DNA from: DATBRC01 sp036560485
GTDB taxonomy: Bacteria > Pseudomonadota > Gammaproteobacteria > Burkholderiales > Burkholderiaceae_D
Reading direction: 5' to 3'
NCBI GenBank assembly: GCA_036560485.1
Contig: DATBRC010000049.1
Location: 1 to 64,000 of the forward strand
Length of the DNA stretch: 64,000 bases
The position numbers were made by a program, and so were the translations under genes. This document shows positions 1-7,291 of this stretch, piece by piece. Each line of letters opens with the position of its first letter. Positions within the stretch are counted from its first letter, which is position 1. Under the pieces are notes generated by a model. It searched no databases and had not been told where the DNA came from. It was given only the letters and a program-made list of their open reading frames with translations.

Positions 1-171
1 AACAGAAATTATCTAATAGACATAAAAATCTTATTAGATAAAGTAATGAGTCGTTTAACGAGCATCATTCAAATAATGAGTACATTCGATAATATGGGAA
101 TAGGTAGCGACAATAAAGGCAGTATGCTGGCGACCCCACTAAAATTCACTAGCAAGGAAAATTGGAAATGA
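1..171 (+). CDS. C-terminal end of an unknown protein (5' end outside window)
   Basis: The frame starting at base 1 is open to a TGA at 169-171 and gives 56 residues. It begins NRNYLIDIKILLDK and ends FTSKENWK. An internal ATG at 46 exists but the frame is open upstream of it, so this is more likely the tail of a longer gene. The stop overlaps the next start as ATGA (168-171), which suggests translational coupling with the 53-residue gene. The stretch is AT-rich compared with the core genes further right, as expected for accessory DNA. I do not recognise the family. Confidence 0.5.
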   Translation, partial: NRNYLIDIKILLDKVMSRLTSIIQIMSTFDNMGIGSDNKGSMLATPLKFTSKENWK

Positions 172-329
172 ACAATGATAAGGAGCAATATGAAGAGTTA
201 AAAGGTGATATTTTTAAAATTTTGCAGAGATTTCCAAACAATGCTAACGAAATAAAAGACGAAGAATTGAACGACCTATGGATTTTGATTAGTAAGTTAC
301 GCCATATGGAATTCTTTCAAGGATGCTAA
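168..329 (+). CDS. small hypothetical protein, 53 aa, overlapping the upstream gene
   Basis: ATG at 168 is preceded by AAGGAAA (154-160) at about 7 nt, a good ribosome binding site, and the frame closes at TAA 327-329. The product is acidic and hydrophilic (starts MNNDKEQYEELKGDIF, ends MEFFQGC), probably helical, with no signal peptide or membrane segment. It overlaps the preceding gene by 4 nt, so the two are probably one transcript. No family is recognised. Support is the strong binding site plus the ATGA overlap. It could be the small partner of a two-gene accessory module, but nothing in the sequence shows a function. Confidence 0.5.
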   Translation: MNNDKEQYEELKGDIFKILQRFPNNANEIKDEELNDLWILISKLRHMEFFQGC

Positions 330-668
330 TGAATCTAATTTTAGTCACTAAGCGCCGCTTGCGGAATTAAACGTTACGTGACTGCCTTTTAAGCCTAGCT
401 AAGACTATGTATGGCATGCAGTGCCTGATAGATTTATTTTGGCAATGCGCGGCAAGAAGACCAAATATTTTGTGAAGTACCATGCAATTTGTATATCAAC
501 TATCAATATTCATCCGGCAGCGGCCTATACAGAATTCATGCCAATAATTCCGTGGGATTTCTGCAACGATTAATAGCATGTTACTTTCTTAAAGAAAGCA
601 ATTTCCGGTCGTCCTTTCGCCAAATCGAAAACATACTAACTACTCCACAACTACAAATGGAGTGAAAA
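330..668. other. non-coding stretch, no convincing gene
   Basis: About 340 bases between the 53-residue gene and the DUF6641-like gene. One 42-codon frame (445-573) is open but has no ribosome binding site. AAAGAAAGC near 592-600 and the 600-655 region may hold the promoter of the following gene, but no good -35/-10 pair is visible. Confidence 0.4.
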
Positions 669-1112
669 ATGAGTGCATTAGCTAAATTAAAACTTGTGAG
701 CGTTTCAGCAGAACGAAAATCTCCGATGGTTTTGCGTAGAAATAAGCTGACTGGGAAAATAGCGGAGCAGATTGCGTATGCAAAAGCCGCGAACGCTGGC
801 GAGATTTTTGCAGCAAAAAAGGTGAAATTTGTCACAGATGATGCGACCGGAGAGCGTAAGCAGGTCGAGCAAGACAAGCGTGTCAAACCTTGGTGGTTTA
901 CTTCGACAGCTGGCAAGCTTGTGTTGGCGATTCGCTACGGAGCAAAACAGATTGAAATTGCTAAAGGTAAGAACGCAATTGAAGTGACTGGCATGGATGA
1001 TGTGATTACGACGCTCGAAGTAATCAAACAAGCCGTACAAGCGGGTGAACTGGATGCACAAATTGAACAAGTCAGCGGCGCATTACGTGCTGGCTTTGCG
1101 AAGAAAAAATAA
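669..1112 (+). CDS. conserved hypothetical protein, DUF6641-like
   Basis: 147 residues, basic, starting MSALAKLKLVS and ending RAGFAKKK. ATG at 669 has GGAG about 7 nt upstream. The protein resembles a family I know as DUF6641, found scattered in proteobacterial accessory regions: an N-terminal part with RRNKL and a helix like IAEQIAYAKAANAGEIF, then a central WWFTSTAGKLVLAIRYG block and a C-terminal helix with AGELDAQIEQVSGALRAGF. No catalytic motif, signal peptide or membrane segment is visible. Function is unknown. It converges with the XRE regulator gene, and a small hairpin lies between the two. Confidence 0.75.
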   Translation: MSALAKLKLVSVSAERKSPMVLRRNKLTGKIAEQIAYAKAANAGEIFAAKKVKFVTDDATGERKQVEQDKRVKPWWFTSTAGKLVLAIRYGAKQIEIAKGKNAIEVTGMDDVITTLEVIKQAVQAGELDAQIEQVSGALRAGFAKKK

Positions 1113-1125
1113 TGGTGCAATTGAA

Positions 1126-1146
1126 GTGTGGGCGGAATGCCCACAC
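1126..1146. terminator. hairpin between convergent genes
   Basis: Perfect 8-bp stem GTGTGGGC/GCCCACAC with a 5-nt loop, between the stops of the DUF6641-like gene and the XRE gene. There is no clear T-run on either side, so it is only a possible bidirectional terminator. Confidence 0.4.
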
Positions 1147-1161
1147 TGACTACCTATTAGA

Positions 1162-1524
1162 TCAAGATTTCTTTTTGATCTGATGATGTTCTGCATAGGC
1201 TTGCACATAAGACCGGATGAAGTCACGGTCACGCGTTGAAAGACCTTTATATAGTTCGACAATCGTTATGTCCTGCGCAGTCGGAATGTCAGAACCATCC
1301 GAGAACAAAACCCAAGCAGCAACGTTGAACACTACAGAGATTTTTTCGAGTTGTGGAAACGACGGGGCGACTACACCACGTTCGTAACGCGATACCGTTT
1401 CGACTTCAACACCAAGTACTTGTGCCAACTCATTCTGCGTCATGCCGCTACGCTTGCGACAAGCATGGATGTTCTTCCCGACCACTACCGACAAGGAAGC
1501 GGCTGTCTTTTTCGGCTTTTTCAT
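1162..1524 (-). CDS. XRE-family transcriptional regulator
   Basis: 120 residues from MKKPKKTAAS. An in-frame ATG eight codons upstream (1548) is also possible, and neither has a clear ribosome binding site. Residues ~12-70 form a Cro/C1-type helix-turn-helix: GKNIHACRKRSGMTQNELAQ, then VLGVEVETVSRYERG, then PSFPQLEKISVVFNV. The C-terminal ~50 residues (ITIVELYKGLSTRDRDFIRSY and a Lys-rich end) look like a small dimerisation or regulatory tail. It is transcribed away from the LprI-domain gene, so it may autoregulate and control that gene from the shared 1525-1691 region; that is inference. Targets are unknown. Confidence 0.85.
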   Translation of the reverse strand: MKKPKKTAASLSVVVGKNIHACRKRSGMTQNELAQVLGVEVETVSRYERGVVAPSFPQLEKISVVFNVAAWVLFSDGSDIPTAQDITIVELYKGLSTRDRDFIRSYVQAYAEHHQIKKKS

Positions 1525-1691
1525 AGCTTCGACCAAATTGAAAAACATATGGTCGTGGCTTTATTGCAATATACACAGGGCAATAAAGGTCAACTATTGA
1601 CATTAAAGATCATATAATGCAATTGTCAGCTTACAAAGTATTACGTACGAACGTGCTTTGGCGAACAAATCAGAACGACTTAGGGGGAGCT

Positions 1692-2912
1692 ATGAAAACT
1701 GGAAAATTACTTTTTGCAGCACTAATCACGTCGCTTGTGGTTACTGCTAATGCTGCAAGCTTTGATTGTGCGAAGGCGTCAAACCGCATCGACAACACAA
1801 TTTGCGCATCACCTGACATATCAAAATTGGATAGCGAGTTGGATGGTACATACAAGGCGGCGCTTGCAAATAGTAGTGACCCTGATGCGATAAAGGCTGC
1901 GCAACGTGCTTGGCTTAAAAGTACGAGAAATCAATGTCAGGACGAGACATGCTTTGTGACCGTGTATCGGCAACGAATTTCCGCATTGAGTCCTGGTACA
2001 CCACAACAAATTATGGAAACAAAGGCCAATACAGAAGCTGATGAAACGGCTGCGAAAAGGCTGGCAGAAGAAAATGCTGCAAAGGTGACTGCGGACGCGG
2101 CGAAAGCAGAAGAGCAAAAGACTGCTGAATTGGCCGCTGCGGCTGCACAAGCGAAAAAAACAGAAGAACAAGCGGCTGCGAATCAGGTAAAGAAGCAAGC
2201 AGATGAATCCGCCCATGCACAATCAAAGCAGGATTCAAACGATGCTACATCAGCTAAAGGCGGCATTGCATTACTCATTCTTATTGCAGCAATTGGTTAC
2301 GTGATTGTGCAGCGAAAAAGAAAGAAAAACACAACTGAAAATGCATTGAATAAATCACTCGATTTAAACAAACCGATTTCAACAATAATAACTGAAGCGA
2401 CTGCCGCATTAAAAACGGAAACTAAAAAAGACATTGCAGAAGAAAGGCAAAGCAATAATCAAAATATAGCGTGGATTTGGGTAAAACGGAATCCAATAAA
2501 ATCAGTCCTTATTAGTATAGTATCGATCATAGTCATAGTCCCTGTGGATAAAAATCCTAGTAACCATAAAATAACAACGATTTTAGAAGCCAAAAGCGCA
2601 TTGTCGAATGCGACATTCGAATGGCAAGACAAAACCGCTTTAAGCATCGACATACCTGTCATGGTAAATCGCGTCACATTCGATGAGAGCGTGAGCACTT
2701 GTTCAACGTCTAACAGGCCAATTACAGAGGATAAATTCAGCGAGCCACTAAAAGGCGAAGTTGAATTGTCAGTTGAAAAATACATTGATACGGGTAAGCC
2801 ATACGTTTATTTGAAATGCACAAGACTAGGATGGCCTATGTCAGTTGATTCTAACGACAAGATATCAATAAAGTACGGCCAAGACGATTGGTGGTTTGCT
2901 GAAAAAATCTAA
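1692..2912 (+). CDS. LprI-domain (DUF1311) membrane protein
   Basis: 406 residues from MKTGKLLFAALITSL. This ATG follows a very strong AGGGGGAG site, so the upstream in-frame start at 1617 was not used. Order: signal peptide (~1-22, cleavage after ANA), an LprI-like domain (~23-95; Cys residues in FDCAKASNRIDNTICASPD and NQCQDETCF; RAWLKSTRNQC is typical of the family), a long Ala/Lys/Glu-rich helix (~110-195), a membrane segment (GGIALLILIAAIGYVIVQ), a charged linker, a second hydrophobic segment (SVLISIVSIIVIVPV), then a ~125-residue C-terminal domain I do not recognise. LprI domains inhibit lysozyme in some proteins, but many are of unknown role. The membrane and C-terminal parts go beyond the usual short family form. 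Accessory neighbourhood. Confidence 0.75.
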   Translation: MKTGKLLFAALITSLVVTANAASFDCAKASNRIDNTICASPDISKLDSELDGTYKAALANSSDPDAIKAAQRAWLKSTRNQCQDETCFVTVYRQRISALSPGTPQQIMETKANTEADETAAKRLAEENAAKVTADAAKAEEQKTAELAAAAAQAKKTEEQAAANQVKKQADESAHAQSKQDSNDATSAKGGIALLILIAAIGYVIVQRKRKKNTTENALNKSLDLNKPISTIITEATAALKTETKKDIAEERQSNNQNIAWIWVKRNPIKSVLISIVSIIVIVPVDKNPSNHKITTILEAKSALSNATFEWQDKTALSIDIPVMVNRVTFDESVSTCSTSNRPITEDKFSEPLKGEVELSVEKYIDTGKPYVYLKCTRLGWPMSVDSNDKISIKYGQDDWWFAEKI

Positions 2913-2985
2913 ATGCATAAGACAAATTGATAGTCTGCAATTTAACAAACCCCCGATAAATATACGGTTATTGCAAGGGGTTTGT

Positions 2986-3198
2986 ATGCGACTACATGAA
3001 ATTGAACAAGTGAGTGCTGAAGCAAAGCGATTGAAAGCGTTGAAGGCTAACGCGGACAGAGAGAAGAAGCGTGCAAAGGACGTGAAGGCGCAAGCTGACT
3101 TGAGTGCTGAACTGCTTAAGGCGCAAAAGGCACGACGTCATAACGATGTAATGCAGAAGGCAAAAGTGTTTGCACCATCTGTACGTTTTAATTTGTAG
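2986..3198 (+). CDS. small charged helical protein, 70 aa
   Basis: Starts MRLHEIEQVSAEAKRL at an ATG with AAGGGG 5 nt upstream; the longer frame back to 2896 overlaps the previous gene and has no such site. The product is rich in Lys, Ala and Arg, with heptad-like spacing suggesting one long helix, and ends APSVRFNL. No family is recognised. It is the last gene before the tRNA-Ser, probably part of the accessory block. Confidence 0.55.
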   Translation: MRLHEIEQVSAEAKRLKALKANADREKKRAKDVKAQADLSAELLKAQKARRHNDVMQKAKVFAPSVRFNL

Positions 3199-3220
3199 TG
3201 CGTGTGTTGGAGAGAGGACG

Positions 3221-3247
3221 GCGTGCAAAATGCAGATGCTTGCACGC
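3221..3247 (+). terminator. hairpin after the 70-aa gene
   Basis: An 8-bp perfect stem GCGTGCAA/TTGCACGC with an 11-nt loop, 23 nt after the stop, followed by TCATTTATTT. It is a weak intrinsic terminator candidate. Confidence 0.4.
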
Positions 3248-3291
3248 TCATTTATTTAGGAAATTACGTGAACGTTGCTTACAACCTGACG

Positions 3292-3330
3292 AAAAAAAGG
3301 TCTGTGCTATCGTTTAAATAGCATCAGACC
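3292..3330 (-). terminator. intrinsic terminator of tRNA-Ser
   Basis: Read on the minus strand, GGTCTGATGCTAT pairs with ATAGCACAGACC (one bulged base) around a 6-7 nt loop and is followed by seven T. It starts about 10 nt after the CCA of the tRNA, as expected for its own Rho-independent terminator. Confidence 0.8.
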
Positions 3331-3339
3331 GTTACTACT

Positions 3340-3429
3340 TGGCGGAGAGGGGGGGATTCGAACCCCCGTTAGGATCGCTCCTAAGCCTGATTTCGAGTCA
3401 GGTACATTCAACCACTCTGCCACCTCTCC
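3340..3429 (-). tRNA. serU: tRNA-Ser(CGA)
   Basis: 90 nt with encoded CCA. The acceptor stem is GGAGAGG/CCTCTCC with discriminator G. The anticodon loop CTCGAAA lies between CCTGA and TCAGG, giving anticodon CGA (codon UCG). A long variable arm (TTAGGAGCGATCCTAA) marks a class II serine tRNA, and the T arm is GGGGGTTCGAATCCCCC. It sits just downstream of serS, the enzyme that charges it. Accessory DNA starts at its 3' end, and its 5' half is duplicated at 3588-3626. The gene symbol is by analogy with E. coli. Confidence 0.95.
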
Positions 3430-3587
3430 AAGCGTCTCTTTGGCATCCTCAGCGAGTTTTACAGCGCTTGTAAGGTTTCAAGATTTCGCATTCTTTGCAA
3501 ATCTTTGCAAGCAAATCACCCCGCAAAAATTTTAATTTATTCTTTACTTACAACAAGTTACGCTTCCGACTTTTGGAATGCACCCTC

Positions 3588-3626
3588 TTTCGAGTCAGGT
3601 ACATTCGACCACTCTGCCACCTCTCC
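3588..3626 (-). repeat. partial copy of tRNA-Ser (5' half, acceptor to anticodon loop)
   Basis: 39 bp matching 3391-3429 with one mismatch (3607 G against 3410 A). On the minus strand it runs from GGAGAGG through the D arm to the anticodon loop CTCGAAA, then the match stops sharply. The 5' flank differs from that of the intact tRNA. It has no 3' half, so it is not a functional tRNA. A break in the anticodon loop is a known crossover point for tyrosine integrases, so it may be an att-site relic; a local duplication is the alternative. Confidence 0.85.
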
Positions 3627-3708
3627 TGATTCGGTCGATCCCGGATTGAGTCAACCGGAAAGGATGCGATTATACCAGAGTCTCCCCCAGCGGAATACCG
3701 CGTTTCGT

Positions 3709-5004
3709 CTAGCTTTGCGGCACCAGACGAGTCAGGCCGGCCATGTAAGGTTGCAGGACTTGTGGAATTTCCACGCTGCCATCGGCCTGTTGATAATTCT
3801 CCAGAACGGCGACCAGTGTGCGGCCGACCGCCAGGCCAGAACCATTCAATGTGTGAACCAGTTCCGGCTTGCCTTGCGCATTACGGAAACGCGCCTGCAT
3901 GCGACGCGCCTGGAAAGCTTCGCAATTCGAAATGGATGAAATTTCACGATAGGTATTCTGTGCCGGCAGCCATACTTCCAGGTCGTACGTTTTAGCCGCG
4001 CCGAAACCCATGTCGCCAGTACACAAGGACAACACGCGATAAGGCAGGCCGAGTTTCTTGAGAATCGTTTCGGCATGCCCGACCATTTCTTCCAGCGCTT
4101 CATACGATTTTTCCGGGTGAACGATTTGCACCATTTCCACTTTGTCGAACTGATGCTGACGAATCATGCCGCGCGTATCGCGACCGTAGCTGCCGGCTTC
4201 GGAACGGAAGCATGGCGTATGTGCAGTGAGTTTGATCGGCAGCGTATCACCGGTAACAATCTCGTCACGAACGATGTTGGTCAGCGAAACTTCAGAGGTC
4301 GGAATCAAATAAAGCGTTTCACCCTCGCCTTCCTGTCCGCCTTTTTTCACTGCAAATAAATCCGCTTCGAATTTTGGCAATTGACCAGTACCGCGTAAAG
4401 TATCGGCATTGACAATGTAAGGTGTATAGCACTCGGTATAACCATGATTGGCAGTATGTGTATCGAGCATGAACTGTGCGAGCGCACGATGCAGACGTGC
4501 GATGCCGCCCTGCATCACCGCGAAACGTGAACCGGTCAATTTTGCTGCGACATCGAAATCAAGCCCAAGCGCCGCACCGACATCGACATGATCTTTTATT
4601 TCAAAATCAAATGCGCGCGGCGTACCGACTTTACGAACTTCGACGTTGGCGGTTTCATCCTGCCCCACCGGCACCGATTCATGCGGCAGATTCGGAATGG
4701 CCAGCATGAACTCGCTCATCTTGGCTTGCACAACTTCCAGATGCACTTCAGACGTCTTCAACTCCTCGCCTATCGCCGACACTTGAGCCATCACTGCAGA
4801 CGCGTCTTCGCCCTTGCCTTTCAGCATGCCGATTTGCTTGGACAACGTATTGCGCTTGCTTTGCAACTCTTCGGTACGCATCTGGATCTGCTTGCGTTCG
4901 GCTTCCATTGCATTGAAGGCGGCAACATCGAGTTTGAACTTGCGCGCAGCCAAGCGTGCTGCAGCGGTGTCGATGTCTTTGCGGAGGATTTGAATATCGA
5001 TCAT
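3709..5004 (-). CDS. serS: seryl-tRNA synthetase
   Basis: 431 residues from MIDIQILRKDIDTAA, the usual start of the family; a frame extension to 5046 has no support. It charges tRNA-Ser and tRNA-Sec with serine in the cytoplasm. The N-terminal ~100 residues form the coiled-coil arm (RKFKLDVAAFNAMEAERKQ and onwards) that holds the long variable arm of tRNA-Ser. The class II core has motif 2 (FRSEAGSYGRDTRGMIRQHQ) and motif 3 (GSGLAVGRTLVAVLENYQ). Length is normal. It lies 92 nt after rarA, the last gene of an ftsK-lolA-rarA-serS run on the same strand. Confidence 0.97.
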   Translation of the reverse strand: MIDIQILRKDIDTAAARLAARKFKLDVAAFNAMEAERKQIQMRTEELQSKRNTLSKQIGMLKGKGEDASAVMAQVSAIGEELKTSEVHLEVVQAKMSEFMLAIPNLPHESVPVGQDETANVEVRKVGTPRAFDFEIKDHVDVGAALGLDFDVAAKLTGSRFAVMQGGIARLHRALAQFMLDTHTANHGYTECYTPYIVNADTLRGTGQLPKFEADLFAVKKGGQEGEGETLYLIPTSEVSLTNIVRDEIVTGDTLPIKLTAHTPCFRSEAGSYGRDTRGMIRQHQFDKVEMVQIVHPEKSYEALEEMVGHAETILKKLGLPYRVLSLCTGDMGFGAAKTYDLEVWLPAQNTYREISSISNCEAFQARRMQARFRNAQGKPELVHTLNGSGLAVGRTLVAVLENYQQADGSVEIPQVLQPYMAGLTRLVPQS

Positions 5005-5096
5005 GAGATTTGCGGGGCTAAAAGTGCGAAAACGCCATTGTACCAAGTGGCAAGGGATTTGACGTTTCTTCGCGTTTCTTCATATAAGCAACAAAT

Positions 5097-6392
5097 CTAC
5101 TTTTTGTCGCGCTTCCTGGCAGCCAAATCCAACGACTTCAGATAGGCCAGTTTCTCCGCGATCTTCCCTTCCATTCCCCGCGGCGTGGGCTGATACCAAT
5201 CTGGTTCTTTCATCCCATCAGGCAAGTACGTCTCCCCCGCCGCATAAGCATCCGGCTCATCATGCGCATACCGATACAACTTCCCATACCCAAGCTCCTT
5301 CATCAGCTTGGTCGGCGCATTGCGCAAATGCTCCGGCACCGGGCGCGTCTTGTCCTTGGCAATAAACGAACGCACCGCGTTATAAGCGTTATAAACCGCA
5401 TTCGACTTAGCCGCACAAGCCAGATAGACCACCGCTTCGGCCAACGCCAATTCTCCTTCCGGCGATCCCAATCGCTCATAAGTTTCGGTCGCATCCAGCG
5501 CCAAGCGCAACGCGCGCGGATCAGCCAAACCGATATCTTCACTCGCCATGCGAATAATCCTGCGCGCCAGATAACGCGGATCAGCGCCGCCATCCAGCAT
5601 CCGCACAAACCAATACAGCGACGCATCAGGATTGGAACCCCGCACCGATTTATGCAACGCGGAAATCTGATCGTAGAACGAATCACCGCCCTTATCGAAA
5701 CGGCGCAATGCATCGCCAAGACATTCAGCCAGTAATGGCGCATCGACTTCCGTTTGATTTTTTGCTTGCGCAGCACGCGCGACGATTTCCAGATTGTTCA
5801 ACAGCTTGCGTCCGTCGCCATCCGCACTCGCAACCAAGGTCGCTTTCGCATCCGGTGTAAAACTCAAGCCATCCAATTCAGTCTTGCAAGCGCGCTCCAG
5901 CAAAGTACCGAGATCATCATCCGATAACGATTTCAATACATACACCGCAGCACGCGACAATAATGCGCTATTGACTTCGAACGATGGATTCTCTGTGGTC
6001 GCGCCGATGAAGGTGAACAGGCCACTCTCGACATGCGGCAAGAATGCATCTTGCTGACTCTTGTTGAATCGATGGACTTCATCGACAAACAAAATGGTAC
6101 GGCGGCCGGAATTGGCGCGAATGACTTGCGCACGCTCAACCGCCTCGCGGATGTCTTTTACGCCGGACAATACAGCCGACAACGCGATGAATTCTGCATT
6201 GAAGCTGTCAGCCATCAGGCGTGCCAATGTAGTCTTGCCCACACCGGGCGGTCCCCACAAAATCATTGAGTGAGGTTCGCCTGATTCAAACGCAACACGC
6301 AACGGTTTACCCAACCCGAGCAAATGCTGCTGGCCGATGACATCATCAAGCGATTTTGGACGCAGCCGTTCGGCGAGTGGAATGGAGCTCAT
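5097..6392 (-). CDS. rarA: replication-associated recombination protein A (AAA+ ATPase)
   Basis: 431 residues, the normal RarA/MgsA length. Residues ~1-25 carry the conserved PLAERLRPKSLDDVIGQQHL. Walker A is GPPGVGKTTLA (~46-56) and Walker B is LFVDEVHRFNKSQQD. Sensor 1 is GATTENPSF. The C-terminal tetramerisation part has AVYLACAAKSNAVYNAYN and the family ending with YLPDGMKEPDWYQPTPRGME. RarA acts at stalled replication forks, interacting with clamp loader, SSB and RecQ-like enzymes. It lies between lolA and serS as in many betaproteobacteria. There is no clear ribosome binding site. Confidence 0.95.
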   Translation of the reverse strand: MSSIPLAERLRPKSLDDVIGQQHLLGLGKPLRVAFESGEPHSMILWGPPGVGKTTLARLMADSFNAEFIALSAVLSGVKDIREAVERAQVIRANSGRRTILFVDEVHRFNKSQQDAFLPHVESGLFTFIGATTENPSFEVNSALLSRAAVYVLKSLSDDDLGTLLERACKTELDGLSFTPDAKATLVASADGDGRKLLNNLEIVARAAQAKNQTEVDAPLLAECLGDALRRFDKGGDSFYDQISALHKSVRGSNPDASLYWFVRMLDGGADPRYLARRIIRMASEDIGLADPRALRLALDATETYERLGSPEGELALAEAVVYLACAAKSNAVYNAYNAVRSFIAKDKTRPVPEHLRNAPTKLMKELGYGKLYRYAHDEPDAYAAGETYLPDGMKEPDWYQPTPRGMEGKIAEKLAYLKSLDLAARKRDKK

Positions 6393-6472
6393 TTAATATA
6401 AGGTTGCTCAATGTTTTCGATGTGAACCATTTTCGCGCATTATCGACATGCCTACATATGGCAATTCAGAAT

Positions 6473-6602
6473 GTGTCGTTCCAGCGGGGTTAAGCTGGAA
6501 TCCAGTGACGTTCTTGATTCGCAGATCAACTTTGCTCAAATACGCTCGATGACATACTGAAAGACGCTAGGTTCCAGCTTACTACCGCTGGAACGACAAC
6601 AT
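6473..6602. repeat. palindromic intergenic repeat (GTCGTTCCAGC family)
   Basis: Two arms of ~34 nt face each other: about 6473-6506 and 6568-6601. Each is itself a small palindrome (TTCCAGC...GCTGGAA). The family is shared with 10850-10931, 13321-13345 and 53797-53877. It fills the rarA-lolA gap and may form a hairpin after lolA. Confidence 0.7.
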
Positions 6603-6611
6603 GATGTGGGC

Positions 6612-7253
6612 CTATTGCTGAAATACGTCCGCGCCCTTCGGCACAACAAATTTAAATTGCCCCTGTGGCATCGGAGGATTTTTCTCGAAATTTTTAAACG
6701 TCAAGATCGACACCTGTCCAAACGAATCACGCAACTCCATCGCTTCCGGCACACCATTGCGCAAGCCGATGCCGATATGATCAAACGTGGTGTCTTTACT
6801 CTTGGGTGTGGCTTCCAGCCATTCAATCCCTTGCTTGGTGCCGCCATCTTTCAACGTGAAATTCTTTTCCAGATCATTGCTGCCAAACAGGATCGCGGCA
6901 GGCGATGAACCGAGCGCATTGCCCAGCTTCTTCACGGTGACCTGGTTCAAGTCCTTGTCGTAGATATACAGTTTTTCACCGTCGGCTTGCAACAATTGCT
7001 CGTACGGTTTTTGATAAATCCAGATGAATTTGCCGGGACGTGCAAACTGAAATGTTCCAGTAGATTCCTTCGATACCTTCATGCCGCCTGCGTTGTCGGC
7101 TTTCACCAGGCGCTGAGAGAATTCACCTTTTGCCGATTTTGTAGTTGCGACAAAATTTTTGAACTGCTCCAACGCAGTCGCATGTGCCAACCATGGCATC
7201 ATCGTCAAGCAAGCAACGGCAACCAACTTGGCGATTAGATTGCTCGTTTTCAT
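6612..7253 (-). CDS. lolA: outer-membrane lipoprotein carrier protein LolA
   Basis: 213 residues from MKTSNLIAKLVAVACL. A TTG ten codons upstream (7283) has an AGGA nearby, but the ATG gives a standard signal peptide (cleavage after AHA, ~residue 23). The mature protein starts TALEQFKNFVATTKSAKGEF and has the family's KPGKFIWIYQKPYEQLLQAD block with the substrate-lining aromatics. The product is periplasmic: it takes lipoproteins from LolCDE and passes them to LolB. The gene follows ftsK closely, an order common in proteobacteria. Confidence 0.95.
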   Translation of the reverse strand: MKTSNLIAKLVAVACLTMMPWLAHATALEQFKNFVATTKSAKGEFSQRLVKADNAGGMKVSKESTGTFQFARPGKFIWIYQKPYEQLLQADGEKLYIYDKDLNQVTVKKLGNALGSSPAAILFGSNDLEKNFTLKDGGTKQGIEWLEATPKSKDTTFDHIGIGLRNGVPEAMELRDSFGQVSILTFKNFEKNPPMPQGQFKFVVPKGADVFQQ

Positions 7254-7291
7254 TACATTCTTTTTCAAAAACAGTTGAGTCAAAATTTTTC

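Noticed and set aside
445..573. 42-codon open frame starting MRGKKTKYFVKYH
   Set aside because: No ribosome binding site, no recognisable features, and isolated between genes.
1598..1618. TTGACA and TATAAT near the LprI-domain gene
   Set aside because: The two hexamers are only 9 nt apart, far from the 16-18 nt needed, so they were not called a promoter.
3430..3587. Possible small integrated element between the tRNA-Ser and its half copy
   Set aside because: Only ~160 bp, no open frame or integrase; kept as a duplication/att relic rather than called a mobile element.
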